From assembly GCF_000719775.1 (NCBI RefSeq), contig NZ_JOHR01000016.1, positions 112,669-176,668 of the forward strand: DNA of 64,000 bases, read 5' to 3'. This stretch comes from Streptomyces sp. NRRL F-5135 (lineage in GTDB: Bacteria; Actinomycetota; Actinomycetes; Streptomycetales; Streptomycetaceae). This document shows, piece after piece, positions 33,724 through 42,572 of the stretch (its first letter is position 1; each line of letters begins with the position of its first letter). The position numbers and the translations under genes were made by a program. The notes below the pieces were generated by a model. The model made no database searches. It was not told the origin of the DNA and saw only the letters and a list, made by a program, of their open reading frames with translations.

Positions 33724-34995
33724 TTACCGGGCCGGAGTCACCTCGATCGCCGCCAGGTTCTTCTTGCCCCTGCGCAGCAACAGCCAGCGTCCGTGCAGCA
33801 GTTCCCCGGCCTCCGGGACCGCCTCCGCGTCGGCGACCTTCACGTTGTTCACGTACGCGCCGCCCTCCTTCACCGTGCGCCGCGCCGCTGACTTGCTCGG
33901 CGCCAGACCGGCCTCGGTGAACAGGTCCGCCACCGGCCCGAGCTCGGCCACCCGCGCGTGCGGCACCTCGGAGAGCGCCGCGCTCAGCGTCGCCTCGTCC
34001 AGGCCCGTCAGCTCGCCCTGGCCGAAGAGCGCCTTGGACGCGGCGACGACCGCCGCGCACTGGTCCGCGCCGTGCACGAGCGTCGTCAGCTCCTCGGCCA
34101 GCGCCCGCTGTGCGGCCCGCGCCTGCGGACGCTCCGCGGTGAGCCGCTCCAGCTCCTCCAGCTCCGTCCGGCTCTTGAAGCTGAGGATGCGGCTGTAGGC
34201 GGAGACGTCCCGGTCGTCCACGTTCAGCCAGAACTGGTAGAAGGCGTACGGCGTGGTCATCTCGGGGTCGAGCCAGACCGCGCCGCTCTCCGTCTTGCCG
34301 AACTTGGTCCCGTCCGCCTTCGTCATCAGCGGCGTGGCCAGCGCGTGCACCGTGGCGTCCGGCTCCAGCCGGTGGATCAGGTCCAGGCCGGCCGTGAGGT
34401 TGCCCCACTGGTCGCTGCCGCCCTGCTGGAGCACACAGCCGTAGCGCCGGTACAGCTCCAGGAAGTCCATGCTCTGGAGCAGCTGGTAGCTGAACTCCGT
34501 GTAGCTGATGCCCTCGTCGGACTCCAGCCGACGGGCGATGGAGTCCTTGGTGAGCATCTTGTTCACCCGGAAGTGCTTGCCGATGTCCCGCAGGAACTCG
34601 ATCGCGGACATGCCCGCGGTCCAGTCCAGGTTGTTGACCATCGTCGCGGCGTTGGGGCCCTCGAAGTCCAGGAACGGCTCGATCTGCGAGCGCAGCCGCC
34701 GGACCCAGCCCGCGACCGTCTCCGGATCGTTCAGCGTCCGCTCGGCCGTCGGCCGGGGATCCCCGATCTGGCCCGTGGCGCCGCCCACCAGCGCCAGCGG
34801 CCGGTGGCCGGCCTGCTGGAGCCTGCGTACGGTCAGCACCTGCACCAGATGACCCACGTGCAGGCTGGCCGCGGTCGGGTCGAAGCCGCAATAGAACGTG
34901 ACGGGACCGTCCGCGAGCGCCTTGCGCAATGCGTCCTCGTCAGTGGACTGGGCGAACAGCCCGCGCCACTTCAGCTCGTCGACGATGTCCGTCAC
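33724..34995 (-). CDS. tyrS: Tyrosine--tRNA ligase
   Basis: A 423-aa class I aminoacyl-tRNA synthetase that charges tRNA-Tyr. The HIGH-type motif is HVGHL (in [13 protein letters not shown]) and the KMSKS-type motif is [22 protein letters not shown]-like tyrosine-pocket blocks and [11 protein letters not shown] are all in place. A C-terminal S4-like RNA-binding domain begins near [21 protein letters not shown]. Length is typical of the bacterial TyrRS. It is the last gene of a minus-strand run; no T-box leader is visible in the ~100 bp before it. Confidence 0.96.
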   Translation of the reverse strand: MTDIVDELKWRGLFAQSTDEDALRKALADGPVTFYCGFDPTAASLHVGHLVQVLTVRRLQQAGHRPLALVGGATGQIGDPRPTAERTLNDPETVAGWVRRLRSQIEPFLDFEGPNAATMVNNLDWTAGMSAIEFLRDIGKHFRVNKMLTKDSIARRLESDEGISYTEFSYQLLQSMDFLELYRRYGCVLQQGGSDQWGNLTAGLDLIHRLEPDATVHALATPLMTKADGTKFGKTESGAVWLDPEMTTPYAFYQFWLNVDDRDVSAYSRILSFKSRTELEELERLTAERPQARAAQRALAEELTTLVHGADQCAAVVAASKALFGQGELTGLDEATLSAALSEVPHARVAELGPVADLFTEAGLAPSKSAARRTVKEGGAYVNNVKVADAEAVPEAGELLHGRWLLLRRGKKNLAAIEVTPAR

Positions 34996-35098
34996 GGTCG
35001 TGTCTCTCCTTGTGCGGTCAGCTTGTGCGGTCAGCGCCGGACCGGCGCGGGTCAGTGCCGGCCGGCGCGTTTTTGACGTGCCCCCCAGTCTATGGGGG

Positions 35099-36496
35099 TC
35101 ACACGCCGGGGCTGACCGAGCTCATGTTGAAGTCCGGGATCCGCAGCGCGGGCATCGCCGCCCGGGTGAACCAGTCGCCCCACTCGCGCGGCAGCGTCCG
35201 CTCCGTGCGCCCGGCCTCCACGGCCCGGGACAGCAGGTCGACGGGGGACTCGTTGAACCGGAAGTTGTTCACCTCGCCGACGACCTCGCCGTTCTCCACC
35301 AGATACACACCGTCCCTGGTCAGCCCGGTGAGCAGCAGAGTGGCGGGGTCCACCTCGCGGATGTACCACAGGCAGGTCAGCAGCAGCCCACGCTCCGTGG
35401 CGGCCACCATCTCCTCCAGAGAGCGTCCGCCGCCGCCCTCCAGCACCAGATTGTCGATGCCGGGCGCGACGGGCAGTCCGGTCAGGGCCGCGCTGTGCCG
35501 GGTGGTGACGAGACGGTTCAGCTCGCCGTCGCGCACCCAGTCCGTCGCCGTCAGCGGCAGACCGTTGTCGAAGACGGACGCGTCGTCCCCGGAGGAGTGG
35601 GCGATCACGAACGGCGCGGACTGGAGCCCCGGCTCGGCGGGGTCGCTGCGCAGCGTCAGCGGCAGCTCGGACAGCTTCTCGCCGACGCGGGTGCCGCCGC
35701 CCGGGCGGGAGAAGACCGTACGGCCCTCCGCCGCGTCCCGGGCGCTCGAGGACCACAGCTGGTAGACGAGCAGGTCCGCCACGGCGGTGGGCGGCAGCAG
35801 CGTCTCGTACCGCCCGGCGGGCAGCTCGATCCGGCGCTCCGCCCAGGCCAGCCGCCGCGCCAGCTCCGTGTCCAGAGCGCCGGGGTCCACGTCGGTGAAG
35901 TCGCGCGTCGACCGTCCGGCCCAGGCCGAACGGGTGCGGTCGGGCGACTTCGCGTTGAGCTCCAGCGTCCCGGTGGGCTGGTCGTGGCGCAGCCGCAGCC
36001 CCGTCGACGTGCCGAGGTAGGTGGAGGTCAGCTGGTGGTGGGCGAACCCGTACAGCTCGCGCCCGCCGGAGCGGGCGCGGGCGAAGGACTCGCCGAGCGC
36101 TGGCGCGAAGTCCGAGAAGACCGCCGAGGACGTCTCGGCGGGGGCGTCGGTGAAGCCGTCGGCCGCCGGCACGCCGGAGACCAGCGGCTGCGCGTCCTCG
36201 GCCGGGCCCGCGGCCCGAGCGGCCTCCTCGGCGGCCCGGACCAGGGGCTCCAGGTCGTCGGCAGTGACGGCGGCACGGGAGACGACACCCGAGGCGGTTC
36301 CCCGGGCGCCGTCCACGGTCGCGACGACGGTCAGCGTCCGGCCACGGGTGACCCCGTTGGTGGTCAGCGCGTTGCCCGCCCAGCGCAGATTGGCGGACGA
36401 CTGCTCGTCGGCGACGACCACGCAGCCGTCGGCGGTGGACAGGGAGAGGGCACGCTCGATGATCTCGTGCGGCTTGCTGATACGGCTCGTGGCCAT
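35099..36496 (-). CDS. TldE/PmbA-type metallopeptidase-complex subunit
   Basis: A 465-aa protein of the TldD/PmbA family without the HExxxH metal motif, so it corresponds to the TldE (PmbA) partner. Family blocks are [62 protein letters not shown] and [30 protein letters not shown] at the C-terminus. TldD-TldE heterodimers degrade unfolded peptides and trim RiPP precursors. The ATG at 36496 follows AAGG/GGGACGG-type purines. The TldD partner lies ~2 kb upstream beyond hemC and a DinB-type gene. tyrS starts ~100 bp downstream. Confidence 0.9.
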   Translation of the reverse strand: MATSRISKPHEIIERALSLSTADGCVVVADEQSSANLRWAGNALTTNGVTRGRTLTVVATVDGARGTASGVVSRAAVTADDLEPLVRAAEEAARAAGPAEDAQPLVSGVPAADGFTDAPAETSSAVFSDFAPALGESFARARSGGRELYGFAHHQLTSTYLGTSTGLRLRHDQPTGTLELNAKSPDRTRSAWAGRSTRDFTDVDPGALDTELARRLAWAERRIELPAGRYETLLPPTAVADLLVYQLWSSSARDAAEGRTVFSRPGGGTRVGEKLSELPLTLRSDPAEPGLQSAPFVIAHSSGDDASVFDNGLPLTATDWVRDGELNRLVTTRHSAALTGLPVAPGIDNLVLEGGGGRSLEEMVAATERGLLLTCLWYIREVDPATLLLTGLTRDGVYLVENGEVVGEVNNFRFNESPVDLLSRAVEAGRTERTLPREWGDWFTRAAMPALRIPDFNMSSVSPGV

Positions 36497-36783
36497 CGTC
36501 CGTCCCGCCTTCTGCCTTCTGCGTATGCGTGATGTGGGAGCCGGTCGCGCCGATCCGGCCGTACGCCGAGCGCCCACGGCCCCGGACCGGCGCGGGGCCG
36601 CCCGCGTCGGCGGGGTGTTCACCGGGTGGCGGGCGCTCACCGCGTGGCTCCCGTGACCGGCGAGCGCCGCCGACGCGTGGCGCGGTGTTCACCGTCCGGC
36701 GCGGCGCCCGGTCGGCGCCGCCGGGCCGGGTGCGCCACGCCGGACCCGGTGCGGCGCCCGGCGCCCGGTGTCCGGGGGCTCGG
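36497..36783. other. Gene-free region between the hemC paralogue and tldE
   Basis: No coding potential is evident. It holds a long-range 11-bp inverted repeat (36603-36613 with 36667-36677) and two copies of the palindrome GGTGTTCACC (36614-36623 and 36684-36693) 70 bp apart. The tldE promoter probably lies here, but I cannot assign -35/-10 elements with confidence. Confidence 0.35.
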
Positions 36784-36824
36784 TGCGCTCAGTGCGCTCA
36801 GTGCGCTCAGTGCGCTCAGTGCGC
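36784..36824 (-). repeat. Tandem 9-nt repeat giving four in-frame stop codons at the end of hemC
   Basis: On the minus strand the unit GCGCACTGA occurs four times in a row plus a partial copy, so the hemC reading frame meets TGA at 36816-36818 and again every nine bases down to 36789-36791. The stop codon and the preceding Ala-His codons are part of the repeat. Confidence 0.85.
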
Positions 36825-37769
36825 GATGCCGTCGATCAGCTCACGCGCGCCCTGGCGCAGCAGGGCCACCGCGACGGACGTGCCGAGCGTGGCGGGGTCG
36901 AGCCGGCCGGCCCACTCGTGCGCGTTCAGCACGGTCTTGCCGTCCGGCGTGAAGACGCATGCCCGCAGGGACAGGTCCCCGCCGCGCTCGGCCTTCGCGT
37001 ACCCGGCGATCGGCGAGTTGCAGTGCCCCTGGAGCACGTGCAGGAACATGCGCTCCGCCGTGACCTCGCGGTAGGTGGCGGGGTCGCCCAGATCGCTGAT
37101 CAGGTCGATCAGCGCGGTGTCGCCCTCGCGGCACTGGAGCGCCAGGATCCCCGCGCCGATCGGCGGGCACATCGTGTCGGTGGACAGCACCTCGGTGATC
37201 ACGTCCGTACGCCCGATGCGCTCCAGACCGGAGACGGCGAGCAGCAGCGCGTCCGCGTCGCCTGCCGCCAGCTTCTCCAGCCTGCGGTTGGCGTTGCCGC
37301 GCATCGGCACGCACTCCAGGTGCGGGTGGGACGCGGCGAGCTGCGCGACGCGCCGTACGGAGGAGGTGCCGATCCGGGTGCCGGGCGGCAGCTCGTCGAG
37401 GGTCAGTCCGCCCGGGTGGATCAGGGCGTCGCGTACGTCGTCCCGCTTGAGGAAGGCGGCGAACACGGTGCCGGCGGGAAGGGGCCGGTCGGCGGGCACG
37501 TCCTTGACGCAGTGCACCGCGAGGTCCGCCTCCCCGGCGAGGAGCGCGGCGTCGACCTCCTTGGTGAACGCGCCCTTCCCCTCGACCTGGGACAGGTCGC
37601 CCATCCACTTGTCGCCGGTGGTCTTGACCGGGACGACCTCGGTGGTGATGTGCGGGTGCAGCGCACCCAGTTCGGCGCGGACCCGCTCCACCTGGGCCAG
37701 GGCCATCGGCGAGTCGCGCGAGACGATACGGATGCGTTCGGGAGCGGCTGCTGGTTCAGGGGCGGACAT
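36816..37769 (-). CDS. Hydroxymethylbilane synthase (HemC) paralogue with altered cofactor loop
   Basis: A 317-aa porphobilinogen deaminase-fold protein. Family blocks are [35 protein letters not shown] (catalytic Asp ~90), SSVRRVAQL and [11 protein letters not shown]. The dipyrromethane-attachment Cys is present at ~250, but in GHCNSPI, where typical enzymes have GGCxxPIG. The family polymerises four porphobilinogens into hydroxymethylbilane for tetrapyrroles. In Streptomyces the main hem genes are elsewhere and include another hemC, so this copy, lying alone between DinB- and TldE-type genes, is a paralogue whose activity is uncertain. ATG at 37769; no close ribosome site is obvious. The 3' end runs into a tandem repeat of stop codons. 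Confidence 0.85.
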   Translation of the reverse strand: MSAPEPAAAPERIRIVSRDSPMALAQVERVRAELGALHPHITTEVVPVKTTGDKWMGDLSQVEGKGAFTKEVDAALLAGEADLAVHCVKDVPADRPLPAGTVFAAFLKRDDVRDALIHPGGLTLDELPPGTRIGTSSVRRVAQLAASHPHLECVPMRGNANRRLEKLAAGDADALLLAVSGLERIGRTDVITEVLSTDTMCPPIGAGILALQCREGDTALIDLISDLGDPATYREVTAERMFLHVLQGHCNSPIAGYAKAERGGDLSLRACVFTPDGKTVLNAHEWAGRLDPATLGTSVAVALLRQGARELIDGIAH

Positions 37770-37825
37770 GGGGCCACGATAGTCCGTCCGGCCCGGGCGC
37801 CCGTACCGACCCGGAGGATCCGGGC

Positions 37826-37880
37826 GCCCGCGCCCACACCCGCGCCCGCGCCCGCGTCTGTGCCCGCGCCCGCGTCCGCG
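37826..37880. repeat. Low-complexity CGCGCC/CCGCGT hexamer tract
   Basis: The gap between hemC and the DinB gene is filled with near-repeats of GCCCGC and CGCGTC hexamers. It encodes nothing convincing. Slippage-prone tracts of this kind occur several times in the window (cbiB, MFS loop, hemC end). Confidence 0.6.
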
Positions 37881-37909
37881 CCGGACCCGGGGAGCCAGGG
37901 CCCGCCGGC

Positions 37910-38419
37910 TCAGGCGCCCACGGTCCCGTCGATGCCCTCGCGCAGGAAGTCCGCGTGGCCGTTGTGGCGCCCGTACTCCAGAAGCACGTGCGTCATGACC
38001 ATCCGCAGCGACACCTCCTTGCCCCACCTGGGCTGGTACCCGGCCAGGTCCAGGGACGCGGCCTCCCGCTCGACGCGGCGCGAGTTCGCCACCTCGGCCT
38101 CCCAGGCCGCGAACGCCTCGGCCCTCGTCGAAGCGCTCGCGTCGTACGCCGCCTGGAAGTCGATGGTGTCGCTCCAGACCATGGGAGCGTCGTTGTCCTC
38201 GAACGCGCGACGGAACCAGGCACGCTCCACCTCCGCCATGTGCCGCACGAGACCGAGCAGCGAAAGCGTCGACGGCGGCATGGACCGCTGCCGCAGCTCC
38301 TCGTCGGTGAGCCCCTCGCACTTCATGGCGAGGGTCGCCCGGTGGTAGTCGAGGAAGGCCCGCAATGTGTCGCGTTCGCCACCCATGACGGGCGGTCCTA
38401 CGCGGTCGTCACCGACCAC
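37910..38419 (-). CDS. DinB superfamily protein (DUF664 type)
   Basis: A 169-aa four-helix-bundle protein. The GTG at 38419 is chosen because GAGGAG sits 8 nt before it and the product begins [18 protein letters not shown]. Metal-ligand histidines of the DinB fold are seen in [27 protein letters not shown] and [16 protein letters not shown]. Actinobacterial members are mycothiol-dependent or unknown enzymes; the sequence alone does not show a substrate. It lies between tldD and hemC on the same strand with gaps of ~115-140 bp. Confidence 0.88.
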   Translation of the reverse strand: MVGDDRVGPPVMGGERDTLRAFLDYHRATLAMKCEGLTDEELRQRSMPPSTLSLLGLVRHMAEVERAWFRRAFEDNDAPMVWSDTIDFQAAYDASASTRAEAFAAWEAEVANSRRVEREAASLDLAGYQPRWGKEVSLRMVMTHVLLEYGRHNGHADFLREGIDGTVGA

Positions 38420-38534
38420 TGTCCGTACTCCTCGTTCGTGCCCGCGCGCGGCAGGCGTCGTGCCCGCGAGCAGCGGGCGGTCTTCACCCGTGGAAGTCGT
38501 TCCCTGTACGGCCGTTCCCCGCACGACCGTCTCG

Positions 38535-40061
38535 TCAGTCGCGGCCGGACTCGTTCGCCGTGTTCAGGATGTTCACGCCGCGGAACAGCGCGGACGGGCA
38601 GCCGTGGGACACGGCGGCGACCTGGCCGGGCTGGGCCTTCCCGCAGTTGAACGCGCCTCCCAGGACATAGGTCCGAGGCCCTCCGACCGCCGTCATGGAG
38701 CCCCAGAAGTCCGGGGTGACCCCCTGGTACGCGAAGTCCCGGACCTGCCCGGCGAGGCGGCCGTCGCGGATCGCGTACCCCCGCTGCGCCGTGAACTGGA
38801 AGTTGTAGCGCTGCATGTCGATCGACCACGACCGGTCCCCGACCACGTAGATCCCGCGCTCGACCCCGCCGATCAGGTCCTCCGTCGTGAGCCCGGCCGG
38901 GTCCGGCCGCAGCGACACGTTCGCCATGCGCTGGACGGGCACGTGCCCGGGTGAGTCGGCGTACGCGCAGCCGTTGGAGCGGCCGAGGCCGGTGAGGCGC
39001 GCGATTCGCCGGTCCGTCTGGTAACCGACGAGCGTGCCGTCCTTGACCAGGTCCCACGACTGCGCCGCGACGCCCTCGTCGTCGTAGCCGATCGTGGCCA
39101 GACCGTGCTCGGCGGTCCGGTCGCCGGTCACGTTCATCACCGGGGAGCCGTACTCCAGCGTGCCCAGCCGGTCGAAGGTCGCGAACGACGTCCCCGCGTA
39201 CGCCGCCTCGTACCCCAGCGCGCGGTCCAGCTCGGTGGCGTGGCCGATCGACTCGTGGATCGTCAGCCACAGGTTGGACGGGTCCACCACCAGGTCGTAC
39301 GTCCCGGCCTCGACGCTCGGCGCGCGCATCTTCTCCGCCAGCAGCCCGGGGATGCGCTCCAGCTCGTCGTCCCAGTCCCAGCCGGTGCCGGTCAGATACT
39401 CCCAGCCCCGGCCGACGGGCGGCGCGAGGGTCCGCATCGAGTCGAACTCGCCGCTCCCGGAGTCCACGGCGACGGCCGTGAGCTGCGGGTGCAGCCGAAC
39501 CCGCTGCTGGGTGGTGACGGTGCCGGCGGTGTCCGCGTAGAACTTGTTCTCGTGGACGGTGAGCAGCGACGCGTCCACGTGGGACACGCCCTCGGCCCGC
39601 AGCAGCCGCGCGCTCCACTCGGCCAGCAGACCGCTCTTGTCCTCGTCCGGTACGGAGAACGGGTCGATCTCGTACGACGACACCCACGTCTTCTCGGCGT
39701 GCACGGGTTCCTCGGCCAGTTCGACGCGCTCGTCGGAACCGGCGGCGGCGATCACCCGCGCGGAGAGCCTGGCCATCTCGACGGCCTGCCCCGCCACCCG
39801 GGCCGCCGCGTCCATGGACAGATCGACCCCGGACGCGAACCCCCAGGCCCCACCGTGTACCACGCGGACGGCGTACCCGAGGTCGGTGGTGTCCGACGAC
39901 CCGGCCGGCTTCCCGTCACGCAACCGCCACGACGCGCCGCGCACCCGCTCGAACCGGAAGTCCGCGTGCGCGGCCCCGAGCGCCCGCGCCCGCGCGAGCG
40001 CCGCGTCGGCGAGCGCCCGCATCGGCAGCGCCAGGAATGACTGATCCACCTCGTGGCCCAC
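38535..40061 (-). CDS. tldD: TldD-type metallopeptidase
   Basis: A 508-aa protease subunit. The zinc motif HExxxH is HESIGH (in LTIHESIGHATELDRALGYE). Other family blocks are SSDTTDLGYAVRVVHGGAWGFASG near the N-terminus, GCAYADSPGHVPVQRMANVSL, and the C-terminal VGGPRTYVLGGAFNCGKAQPGQ. TldD carries the active site and works with TldE on unfolded peptides, antitoxins or RiPP precursors in the cytoplasm. The GTG start is preceded by AAGGAGAGG. The cognate tldE is ~2 kb downstream rather than adjacent, with two unrelated genes between. It is divergent from fabG. Confidence 0.93.
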   Translation of the reverse strand: MGHEVDQSFLALPMRALADAALARARALGAAHADFRFERVRGASWRLRDGKPAGSSDTTDLGYAVRVVHGGAWGFASGVDLSMDAAARVAGQAVEMARLSARVIAAAGSDERVELAEEPVHAEKTWVSSYEIDPFSVPDEDKSGLLAEWSARLLRAEGVSHVDASLLTVHENKFYADTAGTVTTQQRVRLHPQLTAVAVDSGSGEFDSMRTLAPPVGRGWEYLTGTGWDWDDELERIPGLLAEKMRAPSVEAGTYDLVVDPSNLWLTIHESIGHATELDRALGYEAAYAGTSFATFDRLGTLEYGSPVMNVTGDRTAEHGLATIGYDDEGVAAQSWDLVKDGTLVGYQTDRRIARLTGLGRSNGCAYADSPGHVPVQRMANVSLRPDPAGLTTEDLIGGVERGIYVVGDRSWSIDMQRYNFQFTAQRGYAIRDGRLAGQVRDFAYQGVTPDFWGSMTAVGGPRTYVLGGAFNCGKAQPGQVAAVSHGCPSALFRGVNILNTANESGRD

Positions 40062-40129
40062 GTGCGGCCTCTCCTTCTCGCGCCGGAGTGCTGGTGATAG
40101 GGAGTGAACCATGCCGTGCGGGGCCCCGG

Positions 40130-40165
40130 ACCGTTGGTGTGGTCAGAACCGTTGGTGTGGTCAGA
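40130..40165. repeat. Perfect 18-bp tandem duplication
   Basis: ACCGTTGGTGTGGTCAGA occurs twice back to back (40130-40147 and 40148-40165). The second copy contains the stop codon of the DUF397 remnant. Confidence 0.95.
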
Positions 40166-40310
40166 GCTCGCCGACGATCACGCCGGCACGGAAAGCGGCC
40201 CACTCCGAGGCCCTGAAGCGCAGCGGTTCGAGATATGGGGATCCTTGGAGTCCCGTATGGCCCGTGCGGCGGTGTCCGGGGGCCGTTTCCGTATGGCGGC
40301 TGTTTCTGTA
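40161..40310 (-). pseudogene. Remnant of a DUF397-type protein (C-terminal part only)
   Basis: Translating the minus strand to the TGA at 40161-40163 gives a C-terminus with IRDSKGSPYLEPLRF, then RASEWAAFRAGVIVGEL, which fits the second half of DUF397 (RDSK...LxFxxxEWxAFxxGVxxGE). The expected first half (W-x-SSYS and the Cys-x-E-V-A motif) is missing: upstream codons code for a Pro/Arg-rich stretch without a usable start codon. DUF397 proteins normally pair with Scr1-type HTH regulators; none is adjacent. I read it as a decayed gene in the tldD-fabG gap. Its upstream limit is approximate. Confidence 0.55.
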
Positions 40311-40422
40311 GGGACCCGACAGGGACCGTACCGAGGCGCTGTCAGGGGTCGATTCCCCGGGGCAGCGGTGGGCCCTATAGGTTTCCTAGTGCTACTCGAC
40401 CGCTGAAGGAAAGGCTGATCCG

Positions 40423-41142
40423 TTGAGCCGCTCGGTTCTCGTCACCGGAGGAAACCGGGGCATCGGCCTCGCCATTGCCCGTGCTTTCGCCGACAACGGC
40501 GACAAGGTCGCCATCACGTACCGCTCCGGGGAGCCGCCCCAGGCTCTGACCGAGCTCGGCTGCCTGGCGGTCCGCTGCGACATCACCGACGCCGAACAGG
40601 TGGAGCAGGCATACAAAGAGGTCGAGGAGAAGCACGGTCCCGTGGAGGTGCTGGTGGCCAACGCCGGCGTCACCAAGGACCAGTTGCTGATGCGGATGTC
40701 CGAGGAGGACTTCACCTCCGTTCTCGACACCAACCTCACCGGCACCTTCCGTGTCGTCAAGCGCGCCAACCGTGGGATGCTGCGGGCCAAGAAGGGCCGG
40801 GTCGTCCTGATCTCCTCGGTGGTCGGTCTGCTCGGCCAGGCCGGGCAGGCGAACTACGCCGCGTCCAAGGCCGGCCTGGTGGGCTTCGCCCGCTCCCTCG
40901 CCCGCGAGCTGGGTTCGCGGAACATCACCTTCAACGTCGTCTCGCCCGGCTTCGTCGACACCGACATGACGAAGGTCCTCACCGACGAGCAGCGCGCGGG
41001 CATCGTCGCGCAGGTGCCGCTCGGCCGGTACGCGTCGCCGGAGGAGATCGCCGCGACGGTGCGGTTCCTCGCCTCGGACGACGCCTCGTACATCACTGGA
41101 GCCGTCATTCCCGTTGACGGCGGATTGGGCATGGGTCACTGA
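40423..41142 (+). CDS. fabG: 3-oxoacyl-ACP reductase FabG
   Basis: A 239-aa SDR that reduces 3-oxoacyl-ACP with NADPH in fatty-acid synthesis. The Rossmann motif is TGGNRGIG (~8-15), NAGVTK is present, and the catalytic triad is SSVVG, then YAASK (Ser, Tyr, Lys), with PGFVDTDMT after. It starts at TTG (TTG-AGC-CGC), 8 nt after AAGG, a rare start codon that probably limits translation. fabI follows after 4 bp, and the pair forms one operon. The C-terminus PVDGGLGMGH is typical. Corresponds, from memory, to SCO1815. Confidence 0.95.
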   Translation: MSRSVLVTGGNRGIGLAIARAFADNGDKVAITYRSGEPPQALTELGCLAVRCDITDAEQVEQAYKEVEEKHGPVEVLVANAGVTKDQLLMRMSEEDFTSVLDTNLTGTFRVVKRANRGMLRAKKGRVVLISSVVGLLGQAGQANYAASKAGLVGFARSLARELGSRNITFNVVSPGFVDTDMTKVLTDEQRAGIVAQVPLGRYASPEEIAATVRFLASDDASYITGAVIPVDGGLGMGH

Positions 41143-41146
41143 TCAC

Positions 41147-41917
41147 ATGAGCGGAATCCTCGCCGGCAAGCGCATCCTCGTCACCGGGGTCCTCACCGAG
41201 GGCTCCATCGCCTTCCACGCCGCCAAGGTGGCGCAGGAGGAGGGCGCGGAGGTCATCCTCACCGGCTTCGGCCGGCTCAGCCTCGTCGAGCGCATCGCCA
41301 AGCGGCTGCCCAAGCCCGCCCCGGTCATCGAGCTGGACGTGACCAACCAGGAGCACCTGGACGGGCTGGCCGACCGGATCAGGGAGCACCAGGGCGAGGG
41401 CGCGGGGCTCGACGGTGTCGTGCACTCGATCGCCTTCGGTCCGCAGGGTGCCTTCAACTTCCTCGAAGGCAGCTGGGAGGACGTCTCGACGGCGGTGCAC
41501 GTCTCCGCGTACTCCCTGAAGGCGCTGACCATGGCCTGCCTGCCGCTGATGCCGCGCGGCGGCTCGATCGTCGGCCTCACCTTCGACGCGCAGGTCGCCT
41601 GGCCGAAGTACGACTGGATGGGCGTCGCCAAGGCGGCGCTGGAGTCCACCAGCCGTTACCTGGCCCGCGACCTCGGCGCCCGGAACGTCCGCTGCAACCT
41701 GGTCTCCGCCGGCCCGATCAAGTCGATGGCCGCGAAGTCCATCCCCGGCTTCGAGGAGCTCGCGGACGTCTGGAACCACCGCGCGCCGATCGGCTGGGAC
41801 CTCAGCGACCCGGAGCCGGCCGGGCGGGGTGTCGTCGGTCTGCTCTCGGACTTCTTCCCGAAGACGACCGGCGAGATCGTGCACGTGGACGGCGGCGTGC
41901 ACATGATGGGCGCCTGA
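41147..41917 (+). CDS. fabI: Enoyl-ACP reductase FabI/InhA
   Basis: A 256-aa NADH-dependent reductase that completes each elongation cycle of fatty-acid synthesis. It has the InhA-type cofactor motif GVLTEGSIAFHAAKVA and the catalytic Tyr-x6-Lys in KYDWMGVAKAALE. Substrate-loop GPIKSMAAKSIPGFEE is preserved. The sequence is of the mycobacterial InhA class rather than the proteobacterial FabI class. The ATG is 4 bp after the fabG stop. A perfect hairpin follows ~40 bp downstream. Corresponds, from memory, to SCO1814. Confidence 0.95.
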   Translation: MSGILAGKRILVTGVLTEGSIAFHAAKVAQEEGAEVILTGFGRLSLVERIAKRLPKPAPVIELDVTNQEHLDGLADRIREHQGEGAGLDGVVHSIAFGPQGAFNFLEGSWEDVSTAVHVSAYSLKALTMACLPLMPRGGSIVGLTFDAQVAWPKYDWMGVAKAALESTSRYLARDLGARNVRCNLVSAGPIKSMAAKSIPGFEELADVWNHRAPIGWDLSDPEPAGRGVVGLLSDFFPKTTGEIVHVDGGVHMMGA

Positions 41918-41958
41918 GCCTCGGTTCCGCGGCCGGACCCGGTCCGGCCGGACCCGGC

Positions 41959-41999
41959 GCGGCCGCGTACCGCTCCCTGGTGGGGCGGTACGCGGCCGC
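41959..41999 (+). terminator. Hairpin terminator after fabI
   Basis: A perfect 15-bp inverted repeat (41959-41973 with 41985-41999, 11-nt loop), 42 bp after the fabI stop. Confidence 0.8.
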
Positions 42000-42063
42000 C
42001 GTGCGTCACGGGCCGTGTCCGTACGAGTCGAAAAGAGCGACGAACCGCCGCACACTGGGACAC

Positions 42064-42465
42064 ATGCGCCCGCCTCGTCGCCCTGCCGCGGCCGCCACGG
42101 CAGCCGTGCTGATCGTGACGGGACTCGCCGTCTCCGCGGAGATACGAGCCATGACCGGGTCCGCCGCCCCCGCCGAGGGCCGGGAAGCCGCCCTCGACGA
42201 CCGGGAGGCAGGCCATGTGCGGGACGACCGCTTCCGGGCGACCTGCCGTACGCGTGTACAGGGTTCACAGGCCGGGGTCTCGTGCCACAACCCGTATCCG
42301 TCGACCGATCGGATACGGCTGCACATCGAGTGCGCGCGCTGGTGGGACATCGATGTCGACAGCGCCCCCGCGGAGGTCCGCCCCGCGGGCTACGCGGAAC
42401 TCACCGGCCGGTGCTGGAAGGAGATACGCGCGGTGTGGGTGACCCACGAAGGGGCGGAATCCTGA
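42064..42465 (+). CDS. Small secreted or membrane-anchored protein, unknown function
   Basis: A 133-aa protein with an N-terminal basic, then hydrophobic segment (PRRPAAAATAAVLIVTGLAVS) that is a signal peptide or anchor. The mature part is hydrophilic with four cysteines (ATCRTRVQ, VSCHNPYP, IECARWWD, GRCWKEI) that could make two disulfides outside the cell, and several Trp residues. No lipobox is visible. I do not recognise a family. No ribosome site is evident directly before the ATG (CTGGGACAC). It is convergent with the GntR gene. Confidence 0.75.
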   Translation: MRPPRRPAAAATAAVLIVTGLAVSAEIRAMTGSAAPAEGREAALDDREAGHVRDDRFRATCRTRVQGSQAGVSCHNPYPSTDRIRLHIECARWWDIDVDSAPAEVRPAGYAELTGRCWKEIRAVWVTHEGAES

Positions 42466-42516
42466 CGTGACGGTGACTGACATGACGGTGACTGACCTGG
42501 TCTGACCTGCCCCCGA

Positions 42517-42561
42517 CCCGGCGCGGCCTGAAAGCGCCGAGCCGCCGAGCGCCGCGCCGGG
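42517..42561. terminator. Hairpin between convergent secreted-protein and GntR genes
   Basis: A perfect 10-bp inverted repeat (42517-42526 with 42552-42561, 25-nt loop) in the ~105-bp intergenic gap. The loop is long, so this is a weak call. Confidence 0.45.
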
Positions 42562-42572
42562 CGCCGTCCGGC

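Noticed and set aside
34996..35098. T-box leader upstream of tyrS
   Set aside because: Only ~100 bp and no T-box sequence or specifier hairpin; Streptomyces T-boxes I know of precede other genes.
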